A stretch of DNA of 64,000 nucleotides, from positions 3,770,501-3,834,500 of the forward strand of contig NZ_CP158375.1 of the NCBI RefSeq assembly GCF_041021955.1, read 5' to 3'. The number at the start of each line of letters is the position of its first letter. Within the stretch, counting starts at the first letter, position 1. The notes under the pieces are model-generated. The model saw only the letters and a program-made list of their open reading frames with translations, did not search any database and was not told the DNA's origin. Origin of the DNA: Caulobacter sp. 73W. GTDB lineage: Bacteria; Pseudomonadota; Alphaproteobacteria; Caulobacterales; Caulobacteraceae. Both the position numbers and the translations under genes were made by a program. Of this stretch, positions 37,671 through 47,085 are shown one piece after another.

Positions 37671-37833
37671 TCCGCCCGTGCGGCCGCATGACCAATTTAC
37701 GACTGACCGGTGAAGGTCCAGAGAACGCAAAGAATATCTGCGCCTCGCCGACTAACCTGATCCTCGAGCCTAACCAGGGGGAATCTGGAAGGCCGGGATA
37801 CGCCGCAAGATCTGAAGCTTTGGGGGATAAAGC

Positions 37834-40809
37834 ATGAAGTTCCATTCTGTTCGGGGGCGCCTGTTCGCCTCCACCATCATCGCCGGCGCGGGTCTGATCT
37901 CGGCGGCCGTGGCTCAACCGGCCTTCGCGCAAGAGGCTGACGACAACGCGATCTCCGAGATCATCGTCACCGGCTCGCGCATCCGTCGCGCCGAGACGAC
38001 GACTGAGGCGCCGGTCGCGGTGATCGACGCCCAGGCGATGCAGGACCGTGGTTTCATCCAGGTCGGCCAGGCGCTCAACGAACTGACGGCCAACATGCCG
38101 CAATTCGCCATGGCCGCCGGCAGCGGCTCGGTGGCGGGCTCCGGCCAGCAGTTTCCCAACCTCTTCGGCCTCGGCGCCGGGCGCACCCTGACTCTGGTCA
38201 ACGGCCGCCGCATGGTGACCTCGTCCTCGGGCCTGGGTGACCAGACCGTCGACACCAACGTCATCCCCGCGGGTCTGATCGCCCGCGTCGAAGTCGCCCA
38301 GGCCGGCGGCGCCGCCGTCTATGGCTCGGACGCCATCGCCGGGGTGGTCAACTACATCCTGCGTGACGATTTCGAAGGCCTGGAGGTCGATCTCCAGTAC
38401 GGCATCTCCTCGCGCGACGACTACGAGACGCCGAGCGTGCGCGTCACGGGCGGTCGCAACTTCGCCGACGACCGCGGCAATGTGGCCTTCAACTTCGAAT
38501 GGTCCAAGACCGACTCGCTGCTCGACTATGACCGTCCGCGCTCGAACCTGGGCCGCGTCAACGTCAACAATCCGGCCAACAAGACCAACTCGGACGGCAT
38601 CCCGTCGCTGATCGAGAACCTCAACAGCCGTTTTGTGAGCTTCAACGCCAACGGCGTGCTGTTCAACCCCGGGCCTCCGTTCGCCAGCTCGATCTATCGC
38701 GTCAACGGCGTCCCGCAGCAGTTCAACGCCGCCGGCACGGGCCTGATCGCCTATGACATCGGCAACCTGGTGAACCCGACCGTTCCGCCCTTCACCAGCG
38801 GCGGCGACGGCAATCCGTATCAGGAACTGGCCGCGCTGTTCACCGGCGTCGAGCGCTGGAACGGTACGGCGATCGGCCACTATGACCTCGCCGACAACAT
38901 CAAGCTGTCGGGCGAGTTCTTCGTGTCGCGCGTCGAGGGGCGTGATCCCTACGGCGCCCAGGCCAGCAACACGGTCCTGAACAACGCCGCCAGCGGATCG
39001 GGCGCCATCAGCGTCTCGCGCACCAACCCTTACCTGTCCCCGGCCGTCACCGCGGTGCTTGGCCCAGCAGGCGCGCCGCTAACCCTGTCCAAGTTCTGGA
39101 CCGACCTTCTGCCGACCCGCGAGGTCATTTCGCGCACCGACACGGTGCGTGCTGCGCTCTCGCTGGAAGGCGACTTCGACTACGCTGATCGCGAGTTCTA
39201 CTGGAGCCTGTCCTACAGCCTCGCCCAGACGGCGGGCGAGGAAGAGGGCTACGGCGTCTACACCGCGCGCTTCAACAACGCGATCAACGCGGTGCGCAAC
39301 AGCGCGGGCAACATCGTCTGCGGCATCAACGCCGACGCGACGACCGCCAATGACGACCCCAACTGCGCCCCGATCAACCCGTTCGGCGTGGGCAACGTGT
39401 CGCCTGAGGCGCGGGCCTATTCGACCATTCGCGCGGGTGAGGAATACCTCAACACCCAAGGCGACTTCCTGGCCACTATCGGCGGCGACCTGTTCAACCT
39501 GCCGGCCGGCGCGGTGAAGTTCAGCGCCGCCTACGAGCACCGCTCCGAAGAAGCCAAGTTCAAGCCGTTCACCGCCAACCGTCTGGGCCTGATCGGCTCG
39601 CAGGTGGGCACCGCGGCCACGAGCGGCCAGTACAACACCGACGAAGTTTCGGGCGAAATCCTGGTGCCCGTCCTTGGCGGCGACTTCAGCCTGCCGTTCG
39701 CCCGCTCGGTTGAACTGAACGGGGCCTTCCGCCGCGTCGATCACTCGATCGCCGGCACGGAGGACATCTGGGGCCTCGGCGGCCGCTGGGAGATCTTCGA
39801 GGGCCTGACCGGCCGCGTCTCGCGCAGCCGTAACTTCCGGGCTCCGACCCTGGAGCAGCTGTTCGCGCCGCAGCGCACCGCCCTCAGCAGCACGGGCTTC
39901 GACCCCTGTGACGCCGACCGCATCGCCAACGGTCCCAACCCGTCGGTGCGCCTGGCCAACTGTCAGGCCCTGTTCGCCGCCAACCCCGGCTACGGCCCGC
40001 TGTCCCTGTTCCAGAACCAGTCTGAGAACTTCAGCCGCGCCAACGTCACGACGGGCGGCAATCCGGACCTGCGTAACGAGGTCTCCAAGACCTGGACCTT
40101 CGGCTTCGTGTTCCAGCCCACCTTCGTGCCGGGCCTGAGCATCGTCGCCGACCGGATCGAGGTGGACCTGAAGGACGGCCTGTCGGCCTTCTCGCCGGAA
40201 AGCTTCATGGCGACTTGCTATGACAGCTCGCCGCAGCCGGCCGACATCTGCAACACCTTCACCCGTGACGCCCAGGGCAACACGCTGACGGCCCTGCGGA
40301 CCACCTTCAACGCGGGCAGCATCACGTTCCGCGGCGAGGTCTACAACATCAACTACGGCTTCCCGATCGGGCGCTATTTCGGCGACCGCGACCTGGGCGA
40401 CCTGGAGCTGAACCTCGAAGCCACGCGCATCGAGAAGTACGAGATGTCGGTGACCGGCGTTGACCGCACGCGCATCGACAACACCTCGTCGACGACCGAC
40501 TTCGGTCCGTCTCCCGACCTGTCGGCCAAGTTCGACCTGCGCTACCGCAAGGGTCCGTTCCGGTTCACCTACACGGCCAACTATCTGTCGGCGGTGAAGT
40601 TCAACGCCACCGCGACGATCGAGAACTGGCCGACGCCGACGGTGAAGGAAAACCTGCGCCACAACGTGTCGGCGTCCTATGACTTCCGCAACTATACGAT
40701 CCGTGGCGGGGTCACCAACCTGACCGACGAAGAGCCGTCGTTCCCGACGCGCACCTATGGCGACATCCTGGGCCGTCGCTACTTTGTCGGCCTCAAGGCC
40801 AGCTTCTAG
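37834..40809 (+). CDS. TonB-dependent outer-membrane receptor
   Basis: The 991-residue protein has a signal peptide ending AQPAFAQ, a TonB-box-like ISEIIVTGSRIRRAETTTE, a plug domain (VAVIDAQAM, GRTLTLVNGRRMV, EVAQAGGAAVYGSDAIAGVV) and a barrel ending in aromatic GRRYFVGLKASF. The plug class is that of the large oligopeptide and carbohydrate receptors of Caulobacterales and Sphingomonadales. GGGGGA precedes the ATG. Its neighbours suggest uptake of a peptide or modified amino acid across the outer membrane, using TonB energy. The substrate is not readable from sequence. Confidence 0.94.
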   Translation: MKFHSVRGRLFASTIIAGAGLISAAVAQPAFAQEADDNAISEIIVTGSRIRRAETTTEAPVAVIDAQAMQDRGFIQVGQALNELTANMPQFAMAAGSGSVAGSGQQFPNLFGLGAGRTLTLVNGRRMVTSSSGLGDQTVDTNVIPAGLIARVEVAQAGGAAVYGSDAIAGVVNYILRDDFEGLEVDLQYGISSRDDYETPSVRVTGGRNFADDRGNVAFNFEWSKTDSLLDYDRPRSNLGRVNVNNPANKTNSDGIPSLIENLNSRFVSFNANGVLFNPGPPFASSIYRVNGVPQQFNAAGTGLIAYDIGNLVNPTVPPFTSGGDGNPYQELAALFTGVERWNGTAIGHYDLADNIKLSGEFFVSRVEGRDPYGAQASNTVLNNAASGSGAISVSRTNPYLSPAVTAVLGPAGAPLTLSKFWTDLLPTREVISRTDTVRAALSLEGDFDYADREFYWSLSYSLAQTAGEEEGYGVYTARFNNAINAVRNSAGNIVCGINADATTANDDPNCAPINPFGVGNVSPEARAYSTIRAGEEYLNTQGDFLATIGGDLFNLPAGAVKFSAAYEHRSEEAKFKPFTANRLGLIGSQVGTAATSGQYNTDEVSGEILVPVLGGDFSLPFARSVELNGAFRRVDHSIAGTEDIWGLGGRWEIFEGLTGRVSRSRNFRAPTLEQLFAPQRTALSSTGFDPCDADRIANGPNPSVRLANCQALFAANPGYGPLSLFQNQSENFSRANVTTGGNPDLRNEVSKTWTFGFVFQPTFVPGLSIVADRIEVDLKDGLSAFSPESFMATCYDSSPQPADICNTFTRDAQGNTLTALRTTFNAGSITFRGEVYNINYGFPIGRYFGDRDLGDLELNLEATRIEKYEMSVTGVDRTRIDNTSSTTDFGPSPDLSAKFDLRYRKGPFRFTYTANYLSAVKFNATATIENWPTPTVKENLRHNVSASYDFRNYTIRGGVTNLTDEEPSFPTRTYGDILGRRYFVGLKASF

Positions 40810-40818
40810 GGTCTGGTA

Positions 40819-40840
40819 GGCGAGGGCTTCGGCCCTCGCC
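40819..40840 (+). terminator. UUCG-capped hairpin after the TonB receptor
   Basis: A 9-base-pair GC-rich stem (GGCGAGGGC / GCCCTCGCC) closed by a TTCG tetraloop starts 10 bases after the receptor stop. There is no T tract, so it may stabilise the receptor mRNA 3' end or attenuate read-through into the dehydrogenase genes. Confidence 0.5.
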
Positions 40841-40908
40841 GTGTTCAAGGCGGCGGCGTCCTTCCCAGGGGACGTCGCCGGTCTTCTGCTTAAAAGGGGT
40901 GTCGAACG

Positions 40909-41868
40909 ATGGGCGCGACGATAGCGGGCCTGAAGGTGTTCGACGCGGCGGCTGTCGCTGAGACCCTGACGATCGAGGCGGCGATCCCCGTGGTGCGAGA
41001 GGCGATGATCGCCCTGTCCGCTGGACGCGTACGCCAGGAGTTGCGCTCCTTCATCGGCCTGGGTCCAGGCCGCACCTTCGCCATCATGCCCGCCGCCCTC
41101 GACAACGCGGCGGTGTTCGGCGCCAAGCTGGTCAGCGTGTTCGCCGACGGCGAGGGCCGCAAGGCGCACGAGGGCCTGGTCATCCTGTTCGAAGGAGAGG
41201 GCGGGGCGCCGGTCTGTCTCGCCGACGCCGGCGAGGTCACCTCCATCCGCACCGCAGCCGCCAGCGCCGCCGCCACCGCCACCTTGGCGCGTCCGGACGC
41301 CACACGCCTCGCCGTGTTGGGAACGGGACGCCAGGCGCGCGCTCACATCGAGGCTGTCGCCAAGGTCCGGCCGATCCGCTCGGTTACGATCTGGGGGCGT
41401 GACTTCGACCGCGCCGTCGCCTTCGCCGCCGCGACCAGCCTGGACCTCGACATCCCGTGCGTCGCCCGCGTCGACGCCCGGCGCGTGGTCGAGGACGCCG
41501 ACATTATCTGCACCACCACGACCGCCGCCGACCCGGTGCTGCTGGGCGACTGGGTCGCGCCCGGGGCGCACGTGAACCTGGTGGGCTCCAGCGGGCCGGC
41601 CCAGGCCGAGGCCGACGGCGTCCTGGTGGCCAAGAGCCGCTTCATCGTCGATCACCGCCAGCATGTGCTGGTCCATGGCGGAGAGTTCCTGCGGGCCAAG
41701 GCCGCCGGTCTGGTGGACGACAGCGCCGTCGCCGCCGAGATCGGCGAAGTGTTCGCCGCGACCGCGCCGGGCCGCACGCGCGACGACGAGATCACCGTCT
41801 ATAAGTCCCTGGGGCACGCGGTTCAGGATCTGGCCTGCGTCGCCTGGCTGAAGGGGAGGGCCGCCTGA
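40909..41868 (+). CDS. Ornithine cyclodeaminase/mu-crystallin-family protein 1
   Basis: The 319-residue protein has the substrate region EAMIALSAGRVRQELRS, the conserved Lys in AVFGAKLVSVFADG, and a Rossmann NAD(P) site VLGTGRQARAHIEAV with acidic IWGRDFDRA after it. Family members include ornithine and lysine cyclodeaminases, alanine dehydrogenase and pyrroline-2-carboxylate reductase. AAAAGGGG precedes the ATG. Its stop shares a base with the next gene's start, and the two are clear paralogues. Its role in degrading a released amino acid is inferred. Confidence 0.9.
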   Translation: MGATIAGLKVFDAAAVAETLTIEAAIPVVREAMIALSAGRVRQELRSFIGLGPGRTFAIMPAALDNAAVFGAKLVSVFADGEGRKAHEGLVILFEGEGGAPVCLADAGEVTSIRTAAASAAATATLARPDATRLAVLGTGRQARAHIEAVAKVRPIRSVTIWGRDFDRAVAFAAATSLDLDIPCVARVDARRVVEDADIICTTTTAADPVLLGDWVAPGAHVNLVGSSGPAQAEADGVLVAKSRFIVDHRQHVLVHGGEFLRAKAAGLVDDSAVAAEIGEVFAATAPGRTRDDEITVYKSLGHAVQDLACVAWLKGRAA

Positions 41869-42812
41869 TGCGTGTCATCGATCGTGAGGAAGTCGCGCAA
41901 AGGCTGACCTACGAAGTCTGCATCCCGCTGGTTCGAGAGGCGATGATCGCCTTCTCCGCCGGACGCACGCGGCAACTGCTGCGGTCGATCATCCCGCTGG
42001 GCGAGGGCCGGATGTTCGGGATCATGCCCGGCGCCCTGGGGGAGCGGGCCGTGTTCGGGGCCAAGCTGGTCAGCGTCTTTCCGGAGAACTTCGCCAAGGG
42101 TCTGCAGTCGCACCAGGGCGTGGTCGTGCTGTTCGACGGGGAAAGCGGGGCGCCGGTCTGCGTGGCCCATGCGGGAGAGATCACCGGCATCCGCACCGCC
42201 GCCGCCAGCGCCGTGGCGACCGACGCGTTGGCGAGGCCGGAAGCTGATCGGCTGGCCATCCTCGGCTATGGCGAACAGGCCGCCGCCCACGCCCGGGCCG
42301 TCGCGCAGGTGCGCCGGCTTCAGTCGATCGCCGTCTGGGGGCGCTCGTTCGAGCGGGCCTCTGACCTGGCGAGCAAGCTGACCGCCGAACTGGACATCCC
42401 CGTCGCGCCCGCCCAGACGGCCAGGGCGGCTGTCAATGGGGCGGACATCATCTGCACCGTCAGCGCGGCGCCCGAACCGATCCTGGAGGGCGCGTGGCTC
42501 GCCCCTGGAACGCACGTCAATCTGGTGGGCTCCAGCTATGCTGGGCCGAGCGAGGCGGACCACGATGTGGTTCTTCGCTCCCGCTTCATCGCCGACAGCC
42601 GCGAAGGGGTTTTGGCGCAGGGCGCCGAATTCCTGCGGGCCAAGGCGGCCGGCGTGGTCGGTGACGATCATGTGGTCGGCGAGATCGGTCAGGTTCTGGC
42701 CGGCGACCTTCCGGGGCGTCAGTCGCCCGACCAGATCACGGTCTACAAATCGCTCGGCCACATCGTGCAGGACCTCGCCGCGGCCCAGGCGCTCTATACG
42801 GGGAACAGGTGA
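41868..42812 (+). CDS. Ornithine cyclodeaminase/mu-crystallin-family protein 2
   Basis: The 314-residue paralogue of the preceding protein keeps EAMIAFSAGRTRQLLRS, the Lys of VFGAKLVSVFPEN, the cofactor site ILGYGEQAAAHARAV (a Tyr replaces the second-position Thr) and VNLVGSSYAG. Tandem retention suggests either a heteromer or two substrates. Its stop overlaps a GTG just before the amidohydrolase start, so translation is probably coupled onward. Confidence 0.9.
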   Translation: MRVIDREEVAQRLTYEVCIPLVREAMIAFSAGRTRQLLRSIIPLGEGRMFGIMPGALGERAVFGAKLVSVFPENFAKGLQSHQGVVVLFDGESGAPVCVAHAGEITGIRTAAASAVATDALARPEADRLAILGYGEQAAAHARAVAQVRRLQSIAVWGRSFERASDLASKLTAELDIPVAPAQTARAAVNGADIICTVSAAPEPILEGAWLAPGTHVNLVGSSYAGPSEADHDVVLRSRFIADSREGVLAQGAEFLRAKAAGVVGDDHVVGEIGQVLAGDLPGRQSPDQITVYKSLGHIVQDLAAAQALYTGNR

Positions 42813-42814
42813 CT

Positions 42815-44251
42815 ATGAAGATGCGTCATTGGCGTCGATGCGCCATCGCGGCGGGCGTGATGCTCGCCGGCTGGGGATCGCTCGCGGCCGCTCAGGCGCC
42901 GGCGACGCCGCGTCCCGGCATGGATCCCAGCTTCGACGTCGACGCCTTTCCGTCCACCTACAAGCCGGCGCCTTCGGAGCCGACGGCGATCATCAACGCG
43001 ACCCTGCTGACCGCGGCGGGACCGCGCATCGACCAGGGCGTTCTGCTGATCCGCGACGGCAAGATCGCCGCTGTCGGGCGTGACGTCGCGGTCCCCGCCG
43101 GCGTGCGCGTCATCGACGCCAAGGGGCGCTTCGTCACTCCGGGCATCGTCGATCCGCATTCGCACATCGGGGTCGGTTCCAGCCCGGGCGAGGCCAATGG
43201 CGACGGCTCCAATGAGTCCGGTCCGAACGTCGCCGGCATCTGGGTCGAGCATGCCGTCTGGCCGCAGGACCCGATGTTCGAGCGCGCCCTGGCCGCCGGG
43301 GTCACCACGGCGATGATCCTTCCGGGGTCGGCCAATCTGTTCAACGGCCGCACGGTGACCTTGAAGACCGTGCCGGCTCTGTCGCCCCAGGGCATGAAGT
43401 ATCCGGGCGCGCCCTACGGCCTGAAGATCGCCTGCGGGGAGAACCCGACCGGCGGCGGGCCGGGCAAGCCGGGGACGCGGGCCGGCGGCATGCTGGGCTA
43501 TCGCACGACCTTCCTGGCCGCCTCCGCCTATGCCGAGCAGGTGCGCGACTATCGCAAGAAGGTCGCCGCCGGACAGGCCGCCCAGCCGCCACGCCGCGAC
43601 CTGTCGCTGGAGACGGTCGCCGCCGCCCTCGACGGCAAGGTGAAGGTCCACGTCCACTGCTATCGCGCCGACGAGATGCTGCAGATGATCGATCTGTCGC
43701 GCGAGTTCGGCTTCAAGATCGCCGCCTTCCACCATGCGCTGGAGGCCTTCAAGATCGCGCCGGTCCTGGCGCGTGAGGGCATCGCCGTGGCGACCTGGGC
43801 GGGCGACTGGTCGGGCTACAAGATGGAGGCCTATGACTCCGTCATGGAGAACGCGGCCTTTGTCGAGGCGGCGGGCGGCGTCGCGGCCATGCACTCCGAC
43901 AACGTGATGATCATGCAATACCTCAACCACGAGGCCGGGCGGGCCATGACCGCCGGGCGCGAGGCGGGCCTGAACGTCACCCCGGAGGACGCGATCCGCT
44001 GGCTGACGATCAATCCGGCCAAGATCATTGGGCTGGAGGCCAAGACCGGATCGCTGGAGACTGGCAAGGACGCCGACGTGGTGATCTGGAGCGCAGACCC
44101 CTTCAGCATCTACAGCCAGCCCGATCTCGTCCTGGTCGATGGCGCGGTCATGCACGACCGGAGCAAGCCGCCGGCCCAGCCAAGATCGGACTTTGAGCTG
44201 GGGGTGCAAAAGCGCCCGACCCAGACCCGCGCCGGGGAGGTGATCCAATGA
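42815..44251 (+). CDS. Secreted amidohydrolase-family hydrolase (active-site complete)
   Basis: The protein of about 478 residues has a signal peptide (MRHWRRCAIAAGVMLAG, cut near AAAQ). The binuclear metal set looks complete: HXH in VTPGIVDPHSHIGVG, VKVHVHCYRADEM, FKIAAFHHALEAFK and AAMHSDNVMIM. Starts at GTG 42809, ATG 42815 and ATG 42821 are possible; AGG lies six bases before 42815. The subgroup resembles imidazolonepropionase-like dipeptidases. It overlaps by four bases a second amidohydrolase-like gene that lacks the metal ligands. Confidence 0.88.
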   Translation: MKMRHWRRCAIAAGVMLAGWGSLAAAQAPATPRPGMDPSFDVDAFPSTYKPAPSEPTAIINATLLTAAGPRIDQGVLLIRDGKIAAVGRDVAVPAGVRVIDAKGRFVTPGIVDPHSHIGVGSSPGEANGDGSNESGPNVAGIWVEHAVWPQDPMFERALAAGVTTAMILPGSANLFNGRTVTLKTVPALSPQGMKYPGAPYGLKIACGENPTGGGPGKPGTRAGGMLGYRTTFLAASAYAEQVRDYRKKVAAGQAAQPPRRDLSLETVAAALDGKVKVHVHCYRADEMLQMIDLSREFGFKIAAFHHALEAFKIAPVLAREGIAVATWAGDWSGYKMEAYDSVMENAAFVEAAGGVAAMHSDNVMIMQYLNHEAGRAMTAGREAGLNVTPEDAIRWLTINPAKIIGLEAKTGSLETGKDADVVIWSADPFSIYSQPDLVLVDGAVMHDRSKPPAQPRSDFELGVQKRPTQTRAGEVIQ

Positions 44252-45549
44252 TCCGCAAGCTCGTTCTGGCGGCCGCTTCGGCCCTGCTGATAGCCGCGCC
44301 CGCGTCCGCCCAAAATCAGAATCAGACCCTGGCCATCGTCAACGCCCGCGTCGTCAGCATGGGCCCGGCCGGTGATCTGCCGCGCGGCGCGGTGCTGGTC
44401 CGTGACGGGAAGATCGTCGAGGTCGGCGCCAATGTGCGCGTGCCCGACGGCGCGCGGGTGATCGACGCCGCCGGCCAGACCCTGACGCCCGGTCTGGTGG
44501 CGACCGTCTCGTCGCTTGGCCTGAACGACACCATCGGAAGCGGATGGGGCGGTCGAGGCTCCAACGATCCGCGACTGAGCGCCGGCTTTGACGTCGCCTA
44601 CGACGTCAACCCGAACTCTCCGCAGATTCCCGAGGCGCGGATCGAGGGCGTGACCTCGGCGGTGCTGACGCCCAATCCCGCCTCCGCGGGCGCCGGCGCG
44701 CCGCGCAAGGTTTTCGGCGGGCAGGCGGCGTTCATCCGCCTGGCGGCCGATGGCGACTATCTGGTCGCGCCGCACGTCGCGGTGCTGACCGCCCTTGGCG
44801 AAAGCGGGGCGTCTTCCGCCGGCGGCGGGCGCGGCGCCTGGCGCGGGCTGGTCAAGCAGTCGCTGGCCCTGGCACGCGACTACAAGGCTGGCCGCGTCGA
44901 CGAGGCCCGACTGGACGCCCTGTCCCTGTCGCGCGCCGACCTGCAGGCCCTGGTCCCGATCGCGGAGCGGCGCTCGCCGCTGCTGGTCGAGGTGAACCGC
45001 GCCTCCGACATCCGGCTGGTTCTCGACGTGGCGAAGGAAGAGAATATCCGCGTCGTCCTGTCCGGCGCTGCCGAAGCGTGGATGCTGGCGGGCGAGATCG
45101 CCGCCGCCAAGGTCCCGGTCATCCTGGATGCGGAGGACAATCAGGCCTTCACCTTCGACAGCCTGAACGCCACCTATCGCAACGCCGCCATACTGGATCA
45201 GGCCGGGGTGCTGATCGCCTTCAAGCCGGGGATCGCGCGTATCGTCTTCCTCATCCGCACGCCGCGCTTCCTGGCGGGGCGCACGGTTCGCTTCGGCCTG
45301 CCGTGGGAGCGCGCCCTGGCGGCCATCACGGTCAATCCGGCCAGGATCTTCGGGCTGGAGGAGACGCGGGGCAGCATCGCGCCGGGCAAGGCGGCCGACC
45401 TGGTCCTGTGGAGCGGTGATCCCCTGGAGACGAGCACCGTGGCCCGCCGGGTGTTCGTCGAGGGCGCCGAGCAGCCCATGACCGCCCGCAACCGCGAGCT
45501 CCGCGACCGCTACATCAACACGGTGAAGCCGGCTCGCGCCGCGCGCTGA
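44248..45549 (+). CDS. Secreted amidohydrolase-like pseudoenzyme
   Basis: The 433-residue protein keeps the amidohydrolase frame (signal peptide ending ASAQ, ARVVSMGPAGDLPRGAVLVR, C-terminal GKAADLVLWSGDPLE), but the places that hold metal ligands in its partner are replaced: TPGLVATVSSLGLND instead of HXH, LLVEVNRASD instead of HVHCYR, and LSGAAEAWM instead of FHHALEA. It is therefore probably non-catalytic. The ATGA overlap with the active gene suggests a heteromeric partner or regulatory subunit. It is uninterrupted and has normal codon use, so it is not a decaying gene. Confidence 0.85.
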   Translation: MIRKLVLAAASALLIAAPASAQNQNQTLAIVNARVVSMGPAGDLPRGAVLVRDGKIVEVGANVRVPDGARVIDAAGQTLTPGLVATVSSLGLNDTIGSGWGGRGSNDPRLSAGFDVAYDVNPNSPQIPEARIEGVTSAVLTPNPASAGAGAPRKVFGGQAAFIRLAADGDYLVAPHVAVLTALGESGASSAGGGRGAWRGLVKQSLALARDYKAGRVDEARLDALSLSRADLQALVPIAERRSPLLVEVNRASDIRLVLDVAKEENIRVVLSGAAEAWMLAGEIAAAKVPVILDAEDNQAFTFDSLNATYRNAAILDQAGVLIAFKPGIARIVFLIRTPRFLAGRTVRFGLPWERALAAITVNPARIFGLEETRGSIAPGKAADLVLWSGDPLETSTVARRVFVEGAEQPMTARNRELRDRYINTVKPARAAR

Positions 45550-45575
45550 CGCCCATTCGCCCGCAAGGAAAACGC

Positions 45576-47066
45576 ATGTCGCTTCTCACTCGCCGGGCGC
45601 TGGGCGCCCGTTCCGCAGCATCGCTTCTGCTGACCGGCGTCGGGCTGGCCTCACCGGCCCTGGCGCGGGCCGCCGCCGCCGATATCCCGGCGCCGGCGAG
45701 CATGTCCGGGACCGTGACCATCGGCGGCAAGGCCATCGCCTATCGGGGCGTCGCCTCCGAGATCATCCTGCCGACCAAGGCGGGTGCGCCGGGTACGACG
45801 GTGTTTTCCGCGGCCTATCTCGTGCAGGGCGCCTCGAGCCGCCGGCCAGTGACCTTCCTGTTCAACGGCGGCCCGGGCGGCGCCACCATCGCCCTGCGTG
45901 AGGGGCTGGCGCCGCGCCTGACCGTCAATGCCGACAACGCCGATGGTTTCGCTTTCGCCGACAATCCCGAGAGCCTGCTCGACACTTCCGACCTGGTGTT
46001 CGTCGATCCGCCGGGCGTGGGCTACAGCCGCTTCCTGACGCCGGGCGCCGAGAAGGAGTTCTGGGGCGTGGAAGAGGACGCCGCCGCCATGGCCGCGTTC
46101 ATCCGCATCTGGCTTACGCAAAACGACCGCATGGCCTCGCCGAAGTTCCTGGTGGGCGAAAGCTATGCCGGGATCCGCGTCGGCTTCGTCGCCGAGATGC
46201 TGGCCGCCGGTCCGCAGCCGATCGCCATGAACGGCGTGGTCCTGGTCTCGCCGTCGACGGCGACGCGGGGCAGCGCCCCCCTGGCCGGTCACGCCGATCC
46301 GGCGGTGCAAGCCCTGCCCAGTCAGGCGGCGGCGGCCTGGTTCCACAAGAAGGGCGCCTATACCGACCGCAAGGTCGAGGCGGTGGCCGCCGAGGCGCAC
46401 GCTTTCAGCTCCGGCCCCTACGCCAAGGCCCTGGCCCAGGGCGACAAGATCGCCCCGGGCGAGGCGGCGAAGATCGCCGAGCAGGTCTCGCGCTATACCG
46501 GCTTCGCGGCCGCGGGCATCCAGGCCTCGGGGCTGAAGGTGCCGACCGACAGGTTCGTGAAGGAGCTGCTGACGGAGACGGGCGAGCGCATCGGCGGATC
46601 GGACGCGCGGGCCAAGGCGCCGCGCAGCATCACCGATACGCGCAAGGCGCCGTACGACGATCCGTCGACCTCGCCCTACACTCTCAAGTACGATCTGACC
46701 AAGGCGGTCGAGGGTCTGTTCCAGGGTGAGTTCGGCTACAAGCCGGCCAGCGGCTACATCCGCCTGTCCTATCCGGCCAACGAGCAGTGGAACCATCAGA
46801 CGTCGCGTGGGCCGGTCAGCATGCCGTTGATGTTCAAGGAGCTAATGGCCAAGAACGCGCGGCTGAAGGTCATCCTGATGCTGGGCTACTACGACCTGAC
46901 CATCCCCTATGCGGGGCCGATGGAGGAGTATCTGGCCGCCGACCTGCCCAAGGGCCGGTTCACGCACGAGGTCTATCCCGCCGGCCACGCGGTGTTCTCG
47001 AACGCCGCCAGCCGCCGCCAGGCGACAGACGCCCTGCGGGCCTTCTATCGCTCGGCGCTCAGCTGA
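45576..47066 (+). CDS. Secreted S10-family serine carboxypeptidase-like protein 2
   Basis: The 496-residue protein has a twin-Arg-type N-terminus (LLTRRALGARSAASLLLTG) and the S10 catalytic set: FLFNGGPGGATIALREG, nucleophile GESYAGIRVGFV, Asp in LGYYDLTIPYAG and His in VYPAGHAVFS. GESYAG is the classic carboxypeptidase Y form. It follows the amidohydrolase pair by 26 bases, probably in the same transcript, and is convergent with the third S10 gene. Confidence 0.92.
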   Translation: MSLLTRRALGARSAASLLLTGVGLASPALARAAAADIPAPASMSGTVTIGGKAIAYRGVASEIILPTKAGAPGTTVFSAAYLVQGASSRRPVTFLFNGGPGGATIALREGLAPRLTVNADNADGFAFADNPESLLDTSDLVFVDPPGVGYSRFLTPGAEKEFWGVEEDAAAMAAFIRIWLTQNDRMASPKFLVGESYAGIRVGFVAEMLAAGPQPIAMNGVVLVSPSTATRGSAPLAGHADPAVQALPSQAAAAWFHKKGAYTDRKVEAVAAEAHAFSSGPYAKALAQGDKIAPGEAAKIAEQVSRYTGFAAAGIQASGLKVPTDRFVKELLTETGERIGGSDARAKAPRSITDTRKAPYDDPSTSPYTLKYDLTKAVEGLFQGEFGYKPASGYIRLSYPANEQWNHQTSRGPVSMPLMFKELMAKNARLKVILMLGYYDLTIPYAGPMEEYLAADLPKGRFTHEVYPAGHAVFSNAASRRQATDALRAFYRSALS

Positions 47067-47085
47067 GGGTGTGGAGGAGGGCGGT

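Noticed and set aside
37673..37690. TGCGGCCGCA palindrome after the aminotransferase
   Set aside because: A GC-rich 10-base palindrome of this kind is common here and does not match the Lrp-type core found nearby.
39079..41817. A 912-codon minus-strand frame opposite the TonB receptor
   Set aside because: Shadow of the receptor and the first OCD gene, whose own motifs are unmistakable.
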